This document shows, in pieces, positions 11,333-23,951 of a DNA stretch of 64,000 nt (its first letter is position 1; each line of letters begins with the position of its first letter). The notes under the pieces were generated by a model that was not told the origin of the DNA, made no database searches, and saw only the letters and a list, made by a program, of their open reading frames with translations. Source of the stretch: Adineta ricciae (lineage: Eukaryota > Rotifera > Eurotatoria > Adinetida > Adinetidae); NCBI GenBank assembly GCA_905250025.1, contig CAJNOJ010000160.1, forward strand, positions 62,001-126,000. The letters run 5' to 3'. The position numbers were made by a program, and so were the translations under genes.

Positions 11333-12703
11333 TTATAGAAAAGATTGTTATTCAATGGCATATATCAACACAATCTGCGAATCGTACAGTGTTTTCAAAA
11401 TGAATATTTGGTTTCGAATTATTATTGTCATCGGTCATTATCTTACTTCACTTAGAGTCGAGTCGAACGGTGACGAAAACAATGTACCTACAATAAAATG
11501 TTCGACTTTTTTTAACATTGCCTGTCTCTTGTTGTAAATAGACTCGCACTGTTCATTGTGAAGCAAAACTACACGACGAGAAAATGTTCTGCAATAATAC
11601 AAATATAACTTCACGTAAAAATTTGTATTTGTCTAACTATTATTTGACGTGTTTTCTGATATTCGCTTGAATTGCTGATGAATTAAATGAAATGGGATGG
11701 CTCATGTAGAAACATGTTCTAGATCTGTATTCATTTAATTTCGCAGGATCTTTTACTGCGCCAATACATGTGAGTTTGGAATTTGAAATGAGATCAAGTG
11801 AAAAACTATAGGTCATTTTGGAGCCGATTTAGACAATTTTTCAAAGATTTTATCGTGACTTCTATAGAACGGGAGCGTACATATGATTTGGAATATTTAT
11901 CTTGTATTTCTCGATAGTAAATATTCTTTAAATAATATAATGTTCATTAAAACAGTCGTTTTACTCAAAGACTGAAGCACGATCTGTCGTAATAATGATC
12001 GAAATCGAATCTGATTTGACTATATGTCTTTGTTTCTGAGATATGAACAGCCGATGAACGTTATTCTTTCGCTGGCAAGACCGATTTGTCACTATAACAA
12101 TATTCTCAATTGACAGAGTGATGCTTGTAAATCAATTCATAGAAAGACTATACTATCATCAACAATCTTGCTAGTAATATCAACTGAAATCGAATATTCT
12201 AATTGTATTGCCTAGAGGAAAGTGTGAACTGTGTGAAAACTCCATACTAAACCCTCTCATGGAGAACATTGTTGCGTTGAATGTGAAACAAATGATTCAT
12301 TTTGTAAATATTCGACTGTTTATTTCAAGATATATCTATTCTTGCCAGTGAGAATCTGAAACTTCTCACTCTGTCCAGTTTATTACAATTAATTACTTAG
12401 CTGACAAAGTGCCCAGCCGCCTTTGTTTATACGGGAGTGCCAATTGCAATCGATTCTTGATGATTCGATGTAACGATTCATTTTGAATGTTTAATTTCAT
12501 GTGCATCAACTGATGTTGTTCACAGACAAAAAAGAATAATCAAACAACAACATCCTCCTATCGTCTATTTCCATTGACATGAACAAGATATAAGTTGTCT
12601 TGTCTAGTTTTTATTTCCTCCTAAAAAAAACCAGTGCTTGTTTTGACTCTTCAAATAAGATCAATTTTATTTTTCTCAACAACAATCATTAAAACATCCT
12701 CTT
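11333..12703. other. Gene-poor stretch of about 1.4 kb
   Basis: AT-rich sequence without a convincing reading frame. Around 12217-12330, + strand translation in two neighbouring frames gives cysteine-spaced fragments (KCELCENS and GEHCCVECETNDSFC). This could be a frameshifted relic of a Cys-rich domain, but it is too short to call. Confidence 0.5.
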
Positions 12704-13203
12704 CTATTGGTCCTTTTTTGGCTTTGCTTTGCGCGTGTCTTTAGGTGTAGATTTGTTTGATGAATTATTCTTATTGCCATTAGAGTCTTTCTTCGCATCA
12801 ACGGGTTTTTGCCACTCAACGGGATTATTACGGTATATAGGCCATGGTGGTATAGTCAACTATTAAAATAAAACAAATCCATATCGGATACTTTCAATGA
12901 CTTCATTCACATACAAAAGCAGAAACCAAAACTCCGAATAAAACACTGTAGATCGTCATACTGAATTGCTGCATCATGTAACCCACAATGAAACCAATGA
13001 GCTATTGATAAGAATCAAACGAAATGAAATCGAATAGAAATCAATGAAATATCTTACACCAAAAAACACTATAATAACTTGGAATAGTCGTTCAGCCATT
13101 TTCTGGCCACGAAAATCCTAAAAATTCGAAATGCTGATCAAAGTAAACAACCACCAATTTCTTTTACCATATGTGTTGCAAAAGGCCACTCGATATCGAT
13201 CAT
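12704..13203 (-). CDS. SPCS1: Signal peptidase complex subunit 1
   Basis: Four exons on the minus strand. The N-terminus MIDIEWPFATHMDFRGQK and the following MAERLFQVII match the SPCS1 pattern (MDYKGQKLAEQ in human). Two membrane helices flank a short luminal turn, ending in the diagnostic LTIPPWPIYRNNPVEW. A lysine-rich, disordered tail (KPKKDQ at the end) is longer than in human. Role: small ER-membrane subunit of signal peptidase that shapes substrate selection next to the catalytic SEC11. The stop codon is at 12704-12706. Confidence 0.9.
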
Positions 13204-13511
13204 TTTTTTTTCAATAATAACCAGAAAGAAAATCTGAGATAAAAGACCTTAGTCTCTACAAGAAAGAATCGAATCGTTCGCTCGCGTTTGATTAACTGAC
13301 ACGCCATAGGTTCGCACTATTGGTCGATCATTTCTTCCTGATGTCGCCACTGTTCGTGACTTTTCTCTCTTCCTTCGAGAGTTGTATCCATGGAAGAGCA
13401 ATAAAGTATGGTCATAAATCCATGTGATTCACCATTACTTTTCTCGCATATTGACGTCAGTAAAACGATATATTTAACTGTAACATTGTATGATTAAGCA
13501 TTATATTGCGA
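13204..13511. other. Divergent intergenic region between SPCS1 and the NEK1-like gene
   Basis: About 310 bases between the start codons of two divergently transcribed genes, so it should hold both promoters. I see no clear motif beyond short T runs. Confidence 0.5.
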
Positions 13512-16500
13512 ATGGAGAAATACAACAAGCAGAAAGTCATCGGTTCGGGTGCATTTGGTCAAGCATGGCTTGTTCAATCGAAAACCGATGGAAAGAAATT
13601 CGTGATGAAAGAAATCAAGATAGCTAAAGTAAGTTGGCATGTTCGCGTGAATCTGATCGCCAATTTTCGTTCGAATTTCATTTTAGATGGGCAAAAAAGA
13701 ACGTGATGATTCGCGGAAAGAAGTATATTAATCAATTGTTGTTGTACATGAAACATCATCGTTTTCTTATGTTTAGGTTAAAGTTCTTAGTGAAATGAAA
13801 CATCCGTATATTGTTTCGTATATCGAATCATTCGAAGGTAGCTTTTATTGAACAGATCGAAGAGATTTTTCATATGAGATTCCATTGTACTTAGATGCTT
13901 CAAGTTTATTTATTATTATGGACTTTTGTGATGGTGGAGATCTGCATTCCCGTATTCAGGCACAACGTGGAGTTTATTTCCCGGAAGAACAGATACTTGA
14001 TTGGTTTATACAAATAACTTTAGCACTTAAACATGTCCATGATCGGAAAGTACTTCACCGAGACATCAAATCACAAGTAAATCGAATTCATATTGTATCA
14101 ACGGAAATATTCGGTCATCATCGACTCATTTCAGAATGTTTTCCTGACAAGTAGTGGCTCGGCGAAGTTAGGCGACTTCGGTATTGCAAAAGTTTTAAAT
14201 ACGTAAAATTCCTATTGTGATTATTAATAATATAAATGCAATCGAATGCTTTTGTTTAGAACATGCGAATTTGCTCGTACGCAAATCGGCACACCATATT
14301 ATTTATCACCTGAAATATGTCAACAGCGACCTTATAACAACAAGTCAGATGTTTGGAGTCTGGGTTGTGTTCTATATGAATTAACGACTCTTAAACATGC
14401 AGTAAGATATTTTCGAGAGAAATTCTTGACTGAAATACGCCTTCTTTTTTTCCTGTTTAGTTTGATGCGAACAATATGAATGGCTTAATGATGAAAATTA
14501 TTCGGTACGTGTTATTCTAGAATAAATGATTCGTTTATCTGATCGAATCGATGTATAGAGGATCTTTTAATCCAGTACCACTGAAATTCAGTGCGGATTT
14601 GCGAACTCTAATCGCGCTGACGCTTCGTCGAGAGCCAAGGTATGATGGAGGTGATCTGACCCCACAGAAAACGATTTATTATTCTCTAGAGAGCGCCCTT
14701 CAATTAACGCAATTCTCAAGAAACCATTCATCAGCCGTCGTATCTCGAAACATTTACCTGACGAGGTACAACATAGTTACGTTGTAAGGCATATTTATAA
14801 GATCTATTTAGGTGCATCAAGCTGAGTTTGATCATACTGTTCTGCATGGTCAACGCTTATCATTCGATGGTGCACATGCGAATCCAGTAGCGATAGGTCG
14901 CCCGGCAGTAACTCCAAAGCCAAACGTAATTCCTCCTCCACCAGCGTCTTCACGTCCAAGTTCGGCAGCATCGAGAGCACCAGCACATGAGCCACTGAAA
15001 GTCTACCCGCGTCCATCTTCGGCCACGCCAGGCAGTGCGGCTCGGTATGTGAACATCATTTGTTTCAATGTGAAGATCATTTCTATTATGTCTTGTAGCG
15101 CATCACAAGAGAAGAAAGTCATTGAAAAGAATCCAAAGCCAGCCATAGCCGTTGACAAAGAAAGTGAAATCGAGAAAAGACGTCGTGAATTGGCCAAACT
15201 AAAGGAGCAGCGTGAAAAACAGTTAAAAGAAGAAGTGTGTCTAATAATACATATAGATTATCAGCAGTCATGCAAAAACGATTTTATTTTCTTCTACGTA
15301 GGCAGATATTTTAGTAAAAAAACAACAAAAAGCAAATATCCAACGAGATCGAGATCGCAATCGCTTTTTGTACAACAACAGCGATTCAGTAAGATTCAAA
15401 TTACTACCATATTGCTTTATGAAAGGCCGGATCATAGGAGCCAACGGACGTGAATAAACAGCGAGCTACACCACCAGTCATTGGACAACCAAAAGTAAAC
15501 CCAGTTTCCGTTCCTTCATCTGCCAGATCATCGGTACGTTGGTAAATAGAATAATCTTCCTAGAACTTTACAAGTTTGTTTAAGGCTACACCATCGCCGG
15601 TTCCAAGTGTACCTAAAGCAGGTAATTATGAACAATATCATGATTTATTGGATGGACACAAACAAAAAATGGCTGAGGGAGAAAGAAATCTGGATGAATG
15701 GAATAAGAGTAGCGATATAGATCTTTCAAATAGATTCCTATACACAATATTTCTATATTTAGTTAATCAACCGCAAAAACCGAATCCCCAAGTGCAGGTA
15801 TATCAAACACCCGTTCGTGCTAGTCATAATCTACGTCCAACGCCCGGGTAAAGTTGTTCTGAGCACACTTCCGTTTTGAATTTTCGTCTGATTATAGTGC
15901 CAACGTTGGTCGACCATCAAGCGCGAAGAATGACTATTTAGAAAATAAACAACAAGCTCAAATGAATAAAGCGCGTGGCCAAGGTGATTATGCCGGGGTA
16001 AATTTCATCTAGTAAGTTTTTCAATGACTATCATTCAATTTCATTAAGGGAGCGGCTGTTGCTCTCAGTCCAATTGGTCAATTGGCTGCCATAAACCGAA
16101 ATCTTGATGAGATTCGACGGAGAAATCTTGCCGGTAAACGTGATGTTAATCATAAACCACCAATGGCGTACAGAAAGCCATTGGTTAGCAAAGTAAATAC
16201 ACTCTTTTCGTATTCAGTTAAAGACTCTGTTGATTTTTCAGCCACCTGTCATCAATCAAGCTGATGAACGGTATCGTTCAGCTTATGATCATGATATTAT
16301 CATCGCACAAAAAGAAAAAGAAGTTTGTATCGATCGAAACGAACTATTTATGATTAACATTCGTTTCTCTATAGAAGCAAGCGGAAGAAGCATTGAAACA
16401 AATTGAACCAGGAAACAACAATCTAACCGAATTATTAAACAATATTGGTGTTCGACCTTCCAGGTTGGTATTACTTAGACTTTTATACATTGAACTTCTC

Positions 16501-17850
16501 GTACTGAATCATCTTTTTCCAGTGCAAATCAAGTACGAAAGCATACTATTCTACAAGACATAAATCGCCGAAGCGTCCAAGAGAATTGGCAAGAGAAAGG
16601 TGGTCCACCTAAAGGTCGTCCGCAATGGAACCAACAGGCACGTCTTGATTCAGCCGTTCTAAGCCGTCAATCGGTCATGAATGATTCCTGTGCACCTGAT
16701 CTAAGCATTCAAGGTCAAGCAATGAATTTAGCGAATCCAAATCCGTCAAATCGACCACAATGGGGCGCAGCTCCACGAGATACATTGATCAATGCCCTCG
16801 AACATGCCAATGCACATGAAAGCACAATTGCCAGCACTGTACAGAAGGATGCATTCGATTTTAATCTACAACCATTACCTAATCGATTGAGTTCCAGCCA
16901 GAAGAATGAAACCTATGTGATAAGTAGTCCGAAGACCAGCACTGGTGCCGCTGAGACAACAAAAGATTCGATGGAAAGTCATACAATCGGCAAAGACTTA
17001 GATAAAACTTTGACAACTCAATCAAAAGAACCTTCGAAGAAAGATGAACTTGCTGAACTTTTGACGACTGGACGTCTCGATGCTAAAAACAAACGCGTAA
17101 ATTCCATTCAATACTTCCGAGTTTTGTCGTTCGATATACCATGTTTCTTTTAGCTTCTTCGAACCGTTTCCAATCCGGAATTACACAAAATCGATGAAGT
17201 ACCTGAAGAGTCTACATTGAAGTCAACGAAGCTGAATCGAAGTTTGACCAGTATCACTGATTCCTTGGACGATCCACCGTTATTCTCCAGTACAAAAAAA
17301 GAAGCTACTCCAAGTAGTAGCAGTGATTCTAGTGCAAATGAAGATAAATCCATGTCTGATGATGGTGATGAAGATGACGACTTTCATTCGTTATCATTGG
17401 CTTACCAAAGCTTGTTAATCGAAGATGATGAAGAGGAAAATGAGAAGGAAATGAAACATGCAGCAAGTGAACCTATCTTAAAAGCGGATAAGAAAGGTAA
17501 ACGAATTCCTTCTGAAGTCAATGCAGACGATGACAATGATGATGATGATGAGATATGGTGTAATCAAGAAGATGAAGACAATCTTAAACATCGTCTTGAA
17601 CTAGATCAAGAAAAAGAAGAACAACTACGACAAATTCTCGGTAATGAAACATTCGAGATCGTCCGTGAAGCATTGAAAGTACGAACGCATCCTCATGTTC
17701 ACACCATACAAGATTGTCATTCTCGTTTAGAAAGACGAGTGTGAATTGCCGGATGTATCCAGTCTCATACCTGAAGCAAAACGTGGTCTATTCGACAGCG
17801 CTGCTCTATTTACTTTGATAACAATGAATGCAAGGTTAGCGAAAAAGTAA
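13512..17850 (+). CDS. NEK1: NEK1-like NIMA-related serine/threonine kinase
   Basis: A long gene of many short exons, roughly 1,080 residues by my estimate. The kinase domain begins [17 protein letters not shown] (glycine loop). It has VMKEI (VAIK-type Lys), [10 protein letters not shown] (catalytic loop), GDFGIAK (DFG), [10 protein letters not shown] and [12 protein letters not shown], and ends [13 protein letters not shown] after an intron at about 14639-14688. A basic coiled coil ([18 protein letters not shown]) follows, then [15 protein letters not shown], equivalent to a conserved NEK1 segment. A long disordered acidic region follows, and a C-terminal helix [20 protein letters not shown] like the NEK1 C-terminus. 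NEK1 acts in cilia, centrosomes and DNA-damage signalling. NEK5 shares the kinase type, but the C-terminal matches favour NEK1. The start is the ATG at 13512. Confidence 0.88.
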
Positions 17851-18016
17851 AAGTCATCATTGCCTAGTTTACAAAACGATAATTTGTATCTATTATTCAC
17901 TTTTTCGTGTGTTTTTTTTTGTATATTGATGTTTTCATGTTGTTAATCGGTACGTTACTTCACAATAAACTATTCATCTTTCTCATAAGTTATCCAAGAA
18001 GTTTATTTAACAAATT

Positions 18017-20425
18017 TTATCGTGTTGTTTCTTGAAAATATAACATTCCTGGTAAACGAACATTATCATATAATGAAGATAAAGGTGATGATAAAACGAT
18101 ATAGGAAACAGATGTGGATGAGAGCGTGTGCATACGAGTGCCAAAGCGGTTCAAACGATTGTGCGCAACATAGGTTGTGGAACTGATTTTATCAATCGAA
18201 TAGATTGTTGGATCAGGTTGAGCAGGAATTTGCTTGGCAGGAACGATGTAAACGAAACCTTCGGATTTTTCGAATTGTAGTGGTAAAACTTGATGTTTTC
18301 CCAAGGGAGCTGATACCGCTAGATCGCCATTTGATGTCCATTGAAGACTTGTGCCAAGTCGCTCGAAAATTCGACTTCCGCGAATGGAAACAAGGATTGG
18401 CATTGAATCACGGGTGAAATGTATTTTTGGTTGATTGAATAAGCTAACTAATGAGATAATATCTATGTTACCATACCAATCTTGTAATTGAATAGGTGAA
18501 CCAACAGCTAACCAGCATTTATCGTTACGAATAGCAAAAGCTTGTCCGAAATGTGCATGAACTTGTGTACCTTGTATTGTCATTAGAAGGCGTGGTCGAG
18601 GTGTGAAAGCATAAACATACAGTTTTCCTTGATTAGCTGGTGCACTGATAAGAAGAACTGGAGATGTTGTTAAATTACCGGTACATGATGAAGGAATTAG
18701 TTGTAAGGAATGGCCGAACTTTGATTTAGCAGATTCCCCGAAAATCGTATAAGATGCATTATTGACACTAAATTGTTTCTGTTTACTAAATTGTGAACTG
18801 AGAAAAATCCATACAGCACCTTGTTGTGGTTGATCATAACCGTTGGGTTGTGCGTAAGGACTGCTGATGATCAAATCTAGCCGAGTATCGTTATCTAAAT
18901 CTGCTGTGTGCAGGTCAAATCCGATTGAATCGTGTTCATTGACACCATCGATACGAATGAACGGTTTGCTTTGAAGACCATCTTTACTACCAGCAAAAAC
19001 AAAGACAGCACCACGATAACCATATCCATGCGATGGACTACTGACGACGAGGTCATTGAATCCATCGTTATTCCAATCCAACGAAGCTAAACTGGTTCCA
19101 AATCGATCGCCATCACAGTCAGGTGAGATTAATGTTTGATCAGCAATTTGCTCGATTATGCTAATCTTTCGTTCGGGCACTGGCTTTTGATCTTTCTTTC
19201 CGTAAATGATAAAAATCCGACCACCTTGTGAACAGCCTAAATTGTAATAATCAGGTGCGGATACGATCAAGTCGCTTAATCCATCACCATTGAAATCACC
19301 GAAGATGGCCTTGTGGCCAAACGATGCGTAACTTTGATTAGATATCACACCGGTTGAAATTTCTGTATACTGTAACGTGGGAAATGATGTTTGAGATTCA
19401 CCTGACCATGGAAGATACTTCGCAGTTTTCGAACGAACGTATGTAATCGATTGCTGCTCTTCTAAAGAAGGTTTATTCGAATGTGGAATCGTGCAGTTCA
19501 AATAGTACGGATTATTTGTTGATACATGGCATATATCAGTGCCATTTTCATACATAGCGATAATCTGATCCCAATAACGAACTGATCGATGAGCCATATT
19601 CATCAAACCTCCATGGTAATATTCATAGAGGCTGTCTAATATAAATGAATTATTATGTGCGTATTTTGGATATTCAAGACCGAGAAAAAGTGCGTCAGCA
19701 AATCGCCCGATGAACATGAAATCGGAACATATTTGAACCCGTTCGGCGGTTGCATTGTTTTCCAAAGGTGAATCATAAGCAACAGCGTAACGCTTATAAA
19801 TCTCTTCCAGTTCCTGACTGGGAATATACCATTTGTTAGTTAAACCGATATAAGCAATAGGTAATTCATAATCAATAACACTGTCACCACCAGGATCATC
19901 ACTAGAGTGCGCTTTGTCTTCATCATCATTGTAACTTTCCCAAGCAGTAGCATCGATAAATCCATTCGGACAACCAGTTAACTTTCCGTGCCACACAGCA
20001 TCGGCTATTTGATGTGATGCTGTGCCGAGAAGAAAAGCTAGGAATTTCTGACCTTGAATATTATCTGCCTGTAATGGTGGAGGATAACGCTCACGCATAT
20101 ACTCAATAGCAATTTTCATGAACGGGTACCTAGAATATATTCATTTTGAATAAATCCATGAACAAAACCTCTTATTCTCATACCAATGTGTGTCTTCAGC
20201 AATTTGATGTAAAGTTCCACGGTAACAAACACTATCGTACATAACATCAGGATAAGGCGAACCGCCTTGTAGAGCGTCTTGATGTTGTAAAACATAATTC
20301 CGATAGACAGACTGATGTAGCCAAAGATCTTGTGCGCGATGTGATACTTCAATATGTGTGGTTATTCCGCACCCGGATATAATGGACACGAATGAAAAAA
20401 CTAGGATAAGTACACTTGTTAACAT
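18017..20425 (-). CDS. GPLD1: Phosphatidylinositol-glycan-specific phospholipase D
   Basis: Two exons (20425-20184 and 20129-18017, intron 54 bp) give 784 residues; human GPLD1 has 840. A signal peptide (MLTSVLILVFSFVSIISG) is followed by CGITTHIEVSHRA, then HQIAEDTHWYP across the intron and ASHQIADAVWHG, the zinc-phospholipase-type catalytic domain with its conserved His and Asp residues. The second half is a beta-propeller of FG-GAP repeats with calcium-binding loops: DFNGDGLSDLIVSAP, DWNNDGFNDLVVSSP and DLDNDTRLDLIISSP. Role: secreted enzyme that cleaves the glycan-lipid bond of GPI anchors and releases surface proteins. It is convergent with the NEK1-like gene, with about 165 bp between stops. 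Confidence 0.92.
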
Positions 20426-20999
20426 GTTAAATCTTGCCGAATAAAATGTCGTCTGTTGTGTTTCTCAAAGTCACTTTTGTTTTATAGAGAATATTAACAG
20501 ATGAGAATGATTCTCAGGAAGAGTCAATTATATAACACATGTTAAAAACAGTCCTTGTTCGAAGCGACATCGTATCGATCACAGCCAATCGTGTTTCTTG
20601 ATTGTTGTTCAGTTTCTAATTCTAATAATAGTTTATTTTCATTATTTCGTTGTACACCTGTTTGCAGGTGACGGAGTCTTTTCTTTCTTTGACAACAGTA
20701 TTCGTTGAAATACACAACCAGTTAGAAAGAAGAACATGATCGATGTCACGCATTGCCATTACTTACTAAAATACATTTTCAACTGAAATGATTCAAATGT
20801 AGGTTGCATACTCTTATGAATCATTTTCTTTTCGTCTCTAGATAAAGAGACCTGTGGCTGAGATTACAGATGGAACACACACTTGAGATAAAAATGATTA
20901 AACACTATGCATATCTCACAAGGTACTATCAAAGGTAGCTTTGCTATTACTAATAGATCATCTATATATGCAAGATTCTAGCGATGAGTGTATCATACC
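20426..20999. other. Divergent intergenic region between GPLD1 and a small membrane-protein gene
   Basis: About 570 bases between two start codons on opposite strands. No repeat, RNA gene or clear motif seen. Confidence 0.5.
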
Positions 21000-21617
21000 A
21001 TGACATTCCAAACGAATTATCCAACTGCTCCGCGTCAAGATGCAGGGTTTCGTATCTTTGCACGTAGTGCTTATCCGGCGAAATACAATTTTGCTGTTGA
21101 TAATTACAATTATGTTTGCTCGATTCATAAACTGAACATGCGCGGTGGTCATTTGTTCTTATTTCGGTCGGTTGTTACCATCGTTTGGGCAATTTCTCTG
21201 CTTTTCGCTTTCCTTTCTCTGTTCAAGTCAATCTTTATGGTGGTGACAGTCATTTGCAGTTTATTTTACATTGTTTTCTCAATTTATAACAGCTATGTCT
21301 TCTTTCGCAACCGTGATCTTTTGAATGCGACTCGTTTGCTGGCAGCCAAAGTTCCAGCGTTGAACGGCGCTGATCACGAATGGGTAAGTATTCCCTTGAA
21401 ATCCGGACACATCAATAGTCGCTTAGCGGATATTGATCAATCATCGTTCATTCGTCTTCAAGAAGAATATCTTGGTGGTAATCAGCCTGAAGTTCCTTGT
21501 ATGATTTATACGAAAACTTATGCTGAGACATATCCAACATTTCCTAAAGAACTTTTGTTGCATTGTTTTGCGTTTTTATTGACAACTATATTCGCTTGTA
21601 TAATGGCAGCACTGTGA
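21000..21617 (+). CDS. Small multi-pass membrane protein of unknown function
   Basis: An intronless frame of 205 residues from the ATG at 21000 (an in-frame GTG lies 12 bases upstream). The first 45 residues are soluble and aromatic-rich. Two closely spaced hydrophobic helices follow (about residues 53-98: VVTIVWAISLLFAFLSLF and VVTVICSLFYIVFSIY). A polar loop comes next, and the protein ends with a C-terminal helix (ELLLHCFAFLLTTIFACIM). I recognise no family. The topology would leave a loop of about 85 residues on one side. Coding is supported by codon use and uninterrupted length. Confidence 0.6.
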   Translation: MTFQTNYPTAPRQDAGFRIFARSAYPAKYNFAVDNYNYVCSIHKLNMRGGHLFLFRSVVTIVWAISLLFAFLSLFKSIFMVVTVICSLFYIVFSIYNSYVFFRNRDLLNATRLLAAKVPALNGADHEWVSIPLKSGHINSRLADIDQSSFIRLQEEYLGGNQPEVPCMIYTKTYAETYPTFPKELLLHCFAFLLTTIFACIMAAL

Positions 21618-21711
21618 TTTTTCAAAGAAACATAATAAAAGACTATGCACGAGAATGATGCAGTGGTGGACTCATTGTTTCTTATATACACGAGGTGAGA
21701 AAAGCAGAATC

Positions 21712-22551
21712 CTATGAATTAGTTTGCCTATTTTGAATCCTTGTTGACCAGGAAAATGGCTGTTCGGAATTTGTTAGCATAGGGACTATTTTATCGACAG
21801 GTACAATATTTGTTAATACTGGTGAAGTTCTTTCAGAATCTGACGCGTCAGTTTCGTTCAAATTAACTGGAGTGATTGGACGAAATGGTGTGAAACCATT
21901 TGAATTAAAGCGTAGAGTATTCGTCGGCCGAAAAGCAGATCTCTCATGAAAACAATGTTGATTGGTAGTTATTCGATTATTCGATAAATCCTTTCGTCTA
22001 TATTGAAGTCTATTTCGATTGCAATCCAACTCAATCAAATCTTGATCTTGCATAACATGAATCAATGTATCCCAATTGATATTATTGGCTATTACCACGT
22101 GGATTTTCTCATTGACATGCGAGATTGTCTCTTTCAATTGTGTCAGTTGTGCCTTGATCTTTGTGAGTTCATTTTCTAAATAATTCTCTTCTTTCTGTTG
22201 TTGCTGCATGGTAACAGACAATTGTTCTAACTGCGTACGGATATCTTCGAGATTCTTTGTCATGATTATCGTGATATTCGATCGAATCTTATTGGCAACT
22301 TCTCGAATATGCACAATCGAATCTTGTTCCCAACGGTTGATCTCGATAAAACAGGATAGTTTCGTCTGATCTTGCGAAACCTTCTCTGCTAAATCACTCG
22401 ACTCTTTCAATTCATTTCTCATATTTAGCAATTGTTGAAATTGTTCCATGAGTTCAGTTTGATGTGTCGTCATGCACACCAAACAGAGTAACATATCACA
22501 TCCTTCGCATCTTGTACTACCCTTCTTTTCATTACACAATTGGCATTTCAT
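21712..22551 (-). CDS. B-box-like zinc finger / coiled-coil protein (paralog 1, no zinc tail)
   Basis: Single-exon frame, 279 residues. The N-terminus is a B-box-like zinc module: KCQLCNEKKGSTRCEGC, LLCLVCMTTH (CxxC...CxxC...CxxC..H). About 130 residues of heptad-rich coiled coil follow (ESSDLAEKV to KETISHVNEK), then NINWDTLIHVMQDQDLIEL and a disordered Ser/Thr/Pro-rich C-terminus. It is clearly paralogous to the next gene downstream in coordinate order: RCEGC, the INWDTLI..MQD segment and coiled-coil length all match. This protein type is expanded in bdelloid rotifers and resembles TRIM-type B-box/coiled-coil scaffolds without a RING. It may act as a ubiquitin-pathway or signalling scaffold; that is inference. 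Confidence 0.7.
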   Translation of the reverse strand: MKCQLCNEKKGSTRCEGCDMLLCLVCMTTHQTELMEQFQQLLNMRNELKESSDLAEKVSQDQTKLSCFIEINRWEQDSIVHIREVANKIRSNITIIMTKNLEDIRTQLEQLSVTMQQQQKEENYLENELTKIKAQLTQLKETISHVNEKIHVVIANNINWDTLIHVMQDQDLIELDCNRNRLQYRRKDLSNNRITTNQHCFHERSAFRPTNTLRFNSNGFTPFRPITPVNLNETDASDSERTSPVLTNIVPVDKIVPMLTNSEQPFSWSTRIQNRQTNS

Positions 22552-22718
22552 TTCAGATGTATTCTTATCTAAAATATGACAAAGAGAAAAGAAACGATGA
22601 TAGGTAGAAGTTGATCGGTATTCTCTGGAAAAAAAGGATTACGATGAACACATGCGTTAATGACAGATACGGAACTACGCTTGGGCAAAATGATTCACAT
22701 AACATTTTCCTTCTCTGA

Positions 22719-23706
22719 CTAGTGGAATCCCCTCGGTACATTATGGTTGCATAGATTACATTGATAATCAAAACTGTTTGGAATACGCTCCATGAAGGCC
22801 ATATTTTTGCAATGCGGACAGTGCATCAGTAGTGTTTGGCTAGGATCGAGTCTTGGCGAATATGTATCTTGCATGGATGAGTAAAAGTCATCACTATAAG
22901 GGAATGTAGATAGTTGGGAGTTTCGATCACATTCTGTACAAACACCACGAGATAATAAACCATTATTATAGTTTGCAGAACACGTACATCTGCCGAACCG
23001 ATCTGCATGTTGGTTAAAATTAAATTTAGCTGAAGTGCTTGATGCGCCGTTGCCATTGAGCACCCGAACCTGTACAATGTTTGATGCTGTATCATCTATC
23101 ACACGAAAACGGTGAATGTAGAACAACAAGTAGTTATGTGGATTTACCTGGCGTTAGTGTTGGCTTGGCTTCATTCGTTACTTCGTCTTGCATAATAGAT
23201 ATCAGCGTATCCCAGTCAATTTGATTTGCTTTAGAATAATCAACTCGAACTTTGGTCTGTATATTTTCGATATCATTCTTCAATTTGGTTAATTCTATCT
23301 TCATTCTCTCAATATCATCCTCGAAATAGCTTCCTTGTTTTTGTTGTTCTTGCACATCATCCGACAGTTGTTGAAATCGCACACACAGATCTTCCATATA
23401 CTTCGTCATCATCTCATTCGCATCCGTCCGAACTTTCGCCGCTATAGCTTGAATTCGCTGGATCATATCTTGTTCCCATTCGTTGACTTTCTTCAGGTAC
23501 GCTACTGAGTCTTCATTCAACGCTGACAGGCCATGAATATCAAGTGTTTGTTTGACTTCATTTCGGGCGTCCATTACTAATTGGAATTGCTGCGCAAGTT
23601 CATCATGATGTTTGTTCATACATGGTAAACAGAATAAAGTATTACATCCTTCACATCGCGTATTTCCATTTCGTTCCTTGCAAAGAGTACATTTGTTTTT
23701 ATTCAT
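22719..23706 (-). CDS. B-box-like zinc finger / coiled-coil protein with a double zinc-ribbon tail (paralog 2)
   Basis: Two exons (23706-23148 and 23095-22719, intron 52 bp) give 311 residues. N-terminal zinc module: KCTLCKERNGNTRCEGC and LFCLPCMNKHH. The coiled coil ends at QIDWDTLISIMQDE, as in the paralog. Unlike paralog 1, the second exon adds two cysteine pairs (CTC, 13 residues, CTEC) and a C-terminal ribbon (CPHC, 16 residues, CNLC). The same arrangement is found at the C-terminus of the adjacent OTU deubiquitinase. The start ATG at 23706 follows a CTTAG, so a 5' UTR intron or trans-splice site is likely. Function unknown; I infer a scaffold cooperating with the deubiquitinase. Confidence 0.7.
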
Positions 23707-23951
23707 CAATCTAAGATGGAAAAATAAAGACTTTGAATACATTTGTCTGTCATGGAGTGAATTAATTTTAGTCAATAAGAAAAATAAAAACCAAGTATAC
23801 ACGTCAATGTTGTATATCGCTGGATTCGTTGCACACAAGATTCAAATGACAAACTATACAAATGAAAATGAAAACACCTAGTATAACACATACAAAAGCA
23901 CCAATTCATCACAATCGAATTAGTTCTGTTCTTCTCAAATCGAACACACGT

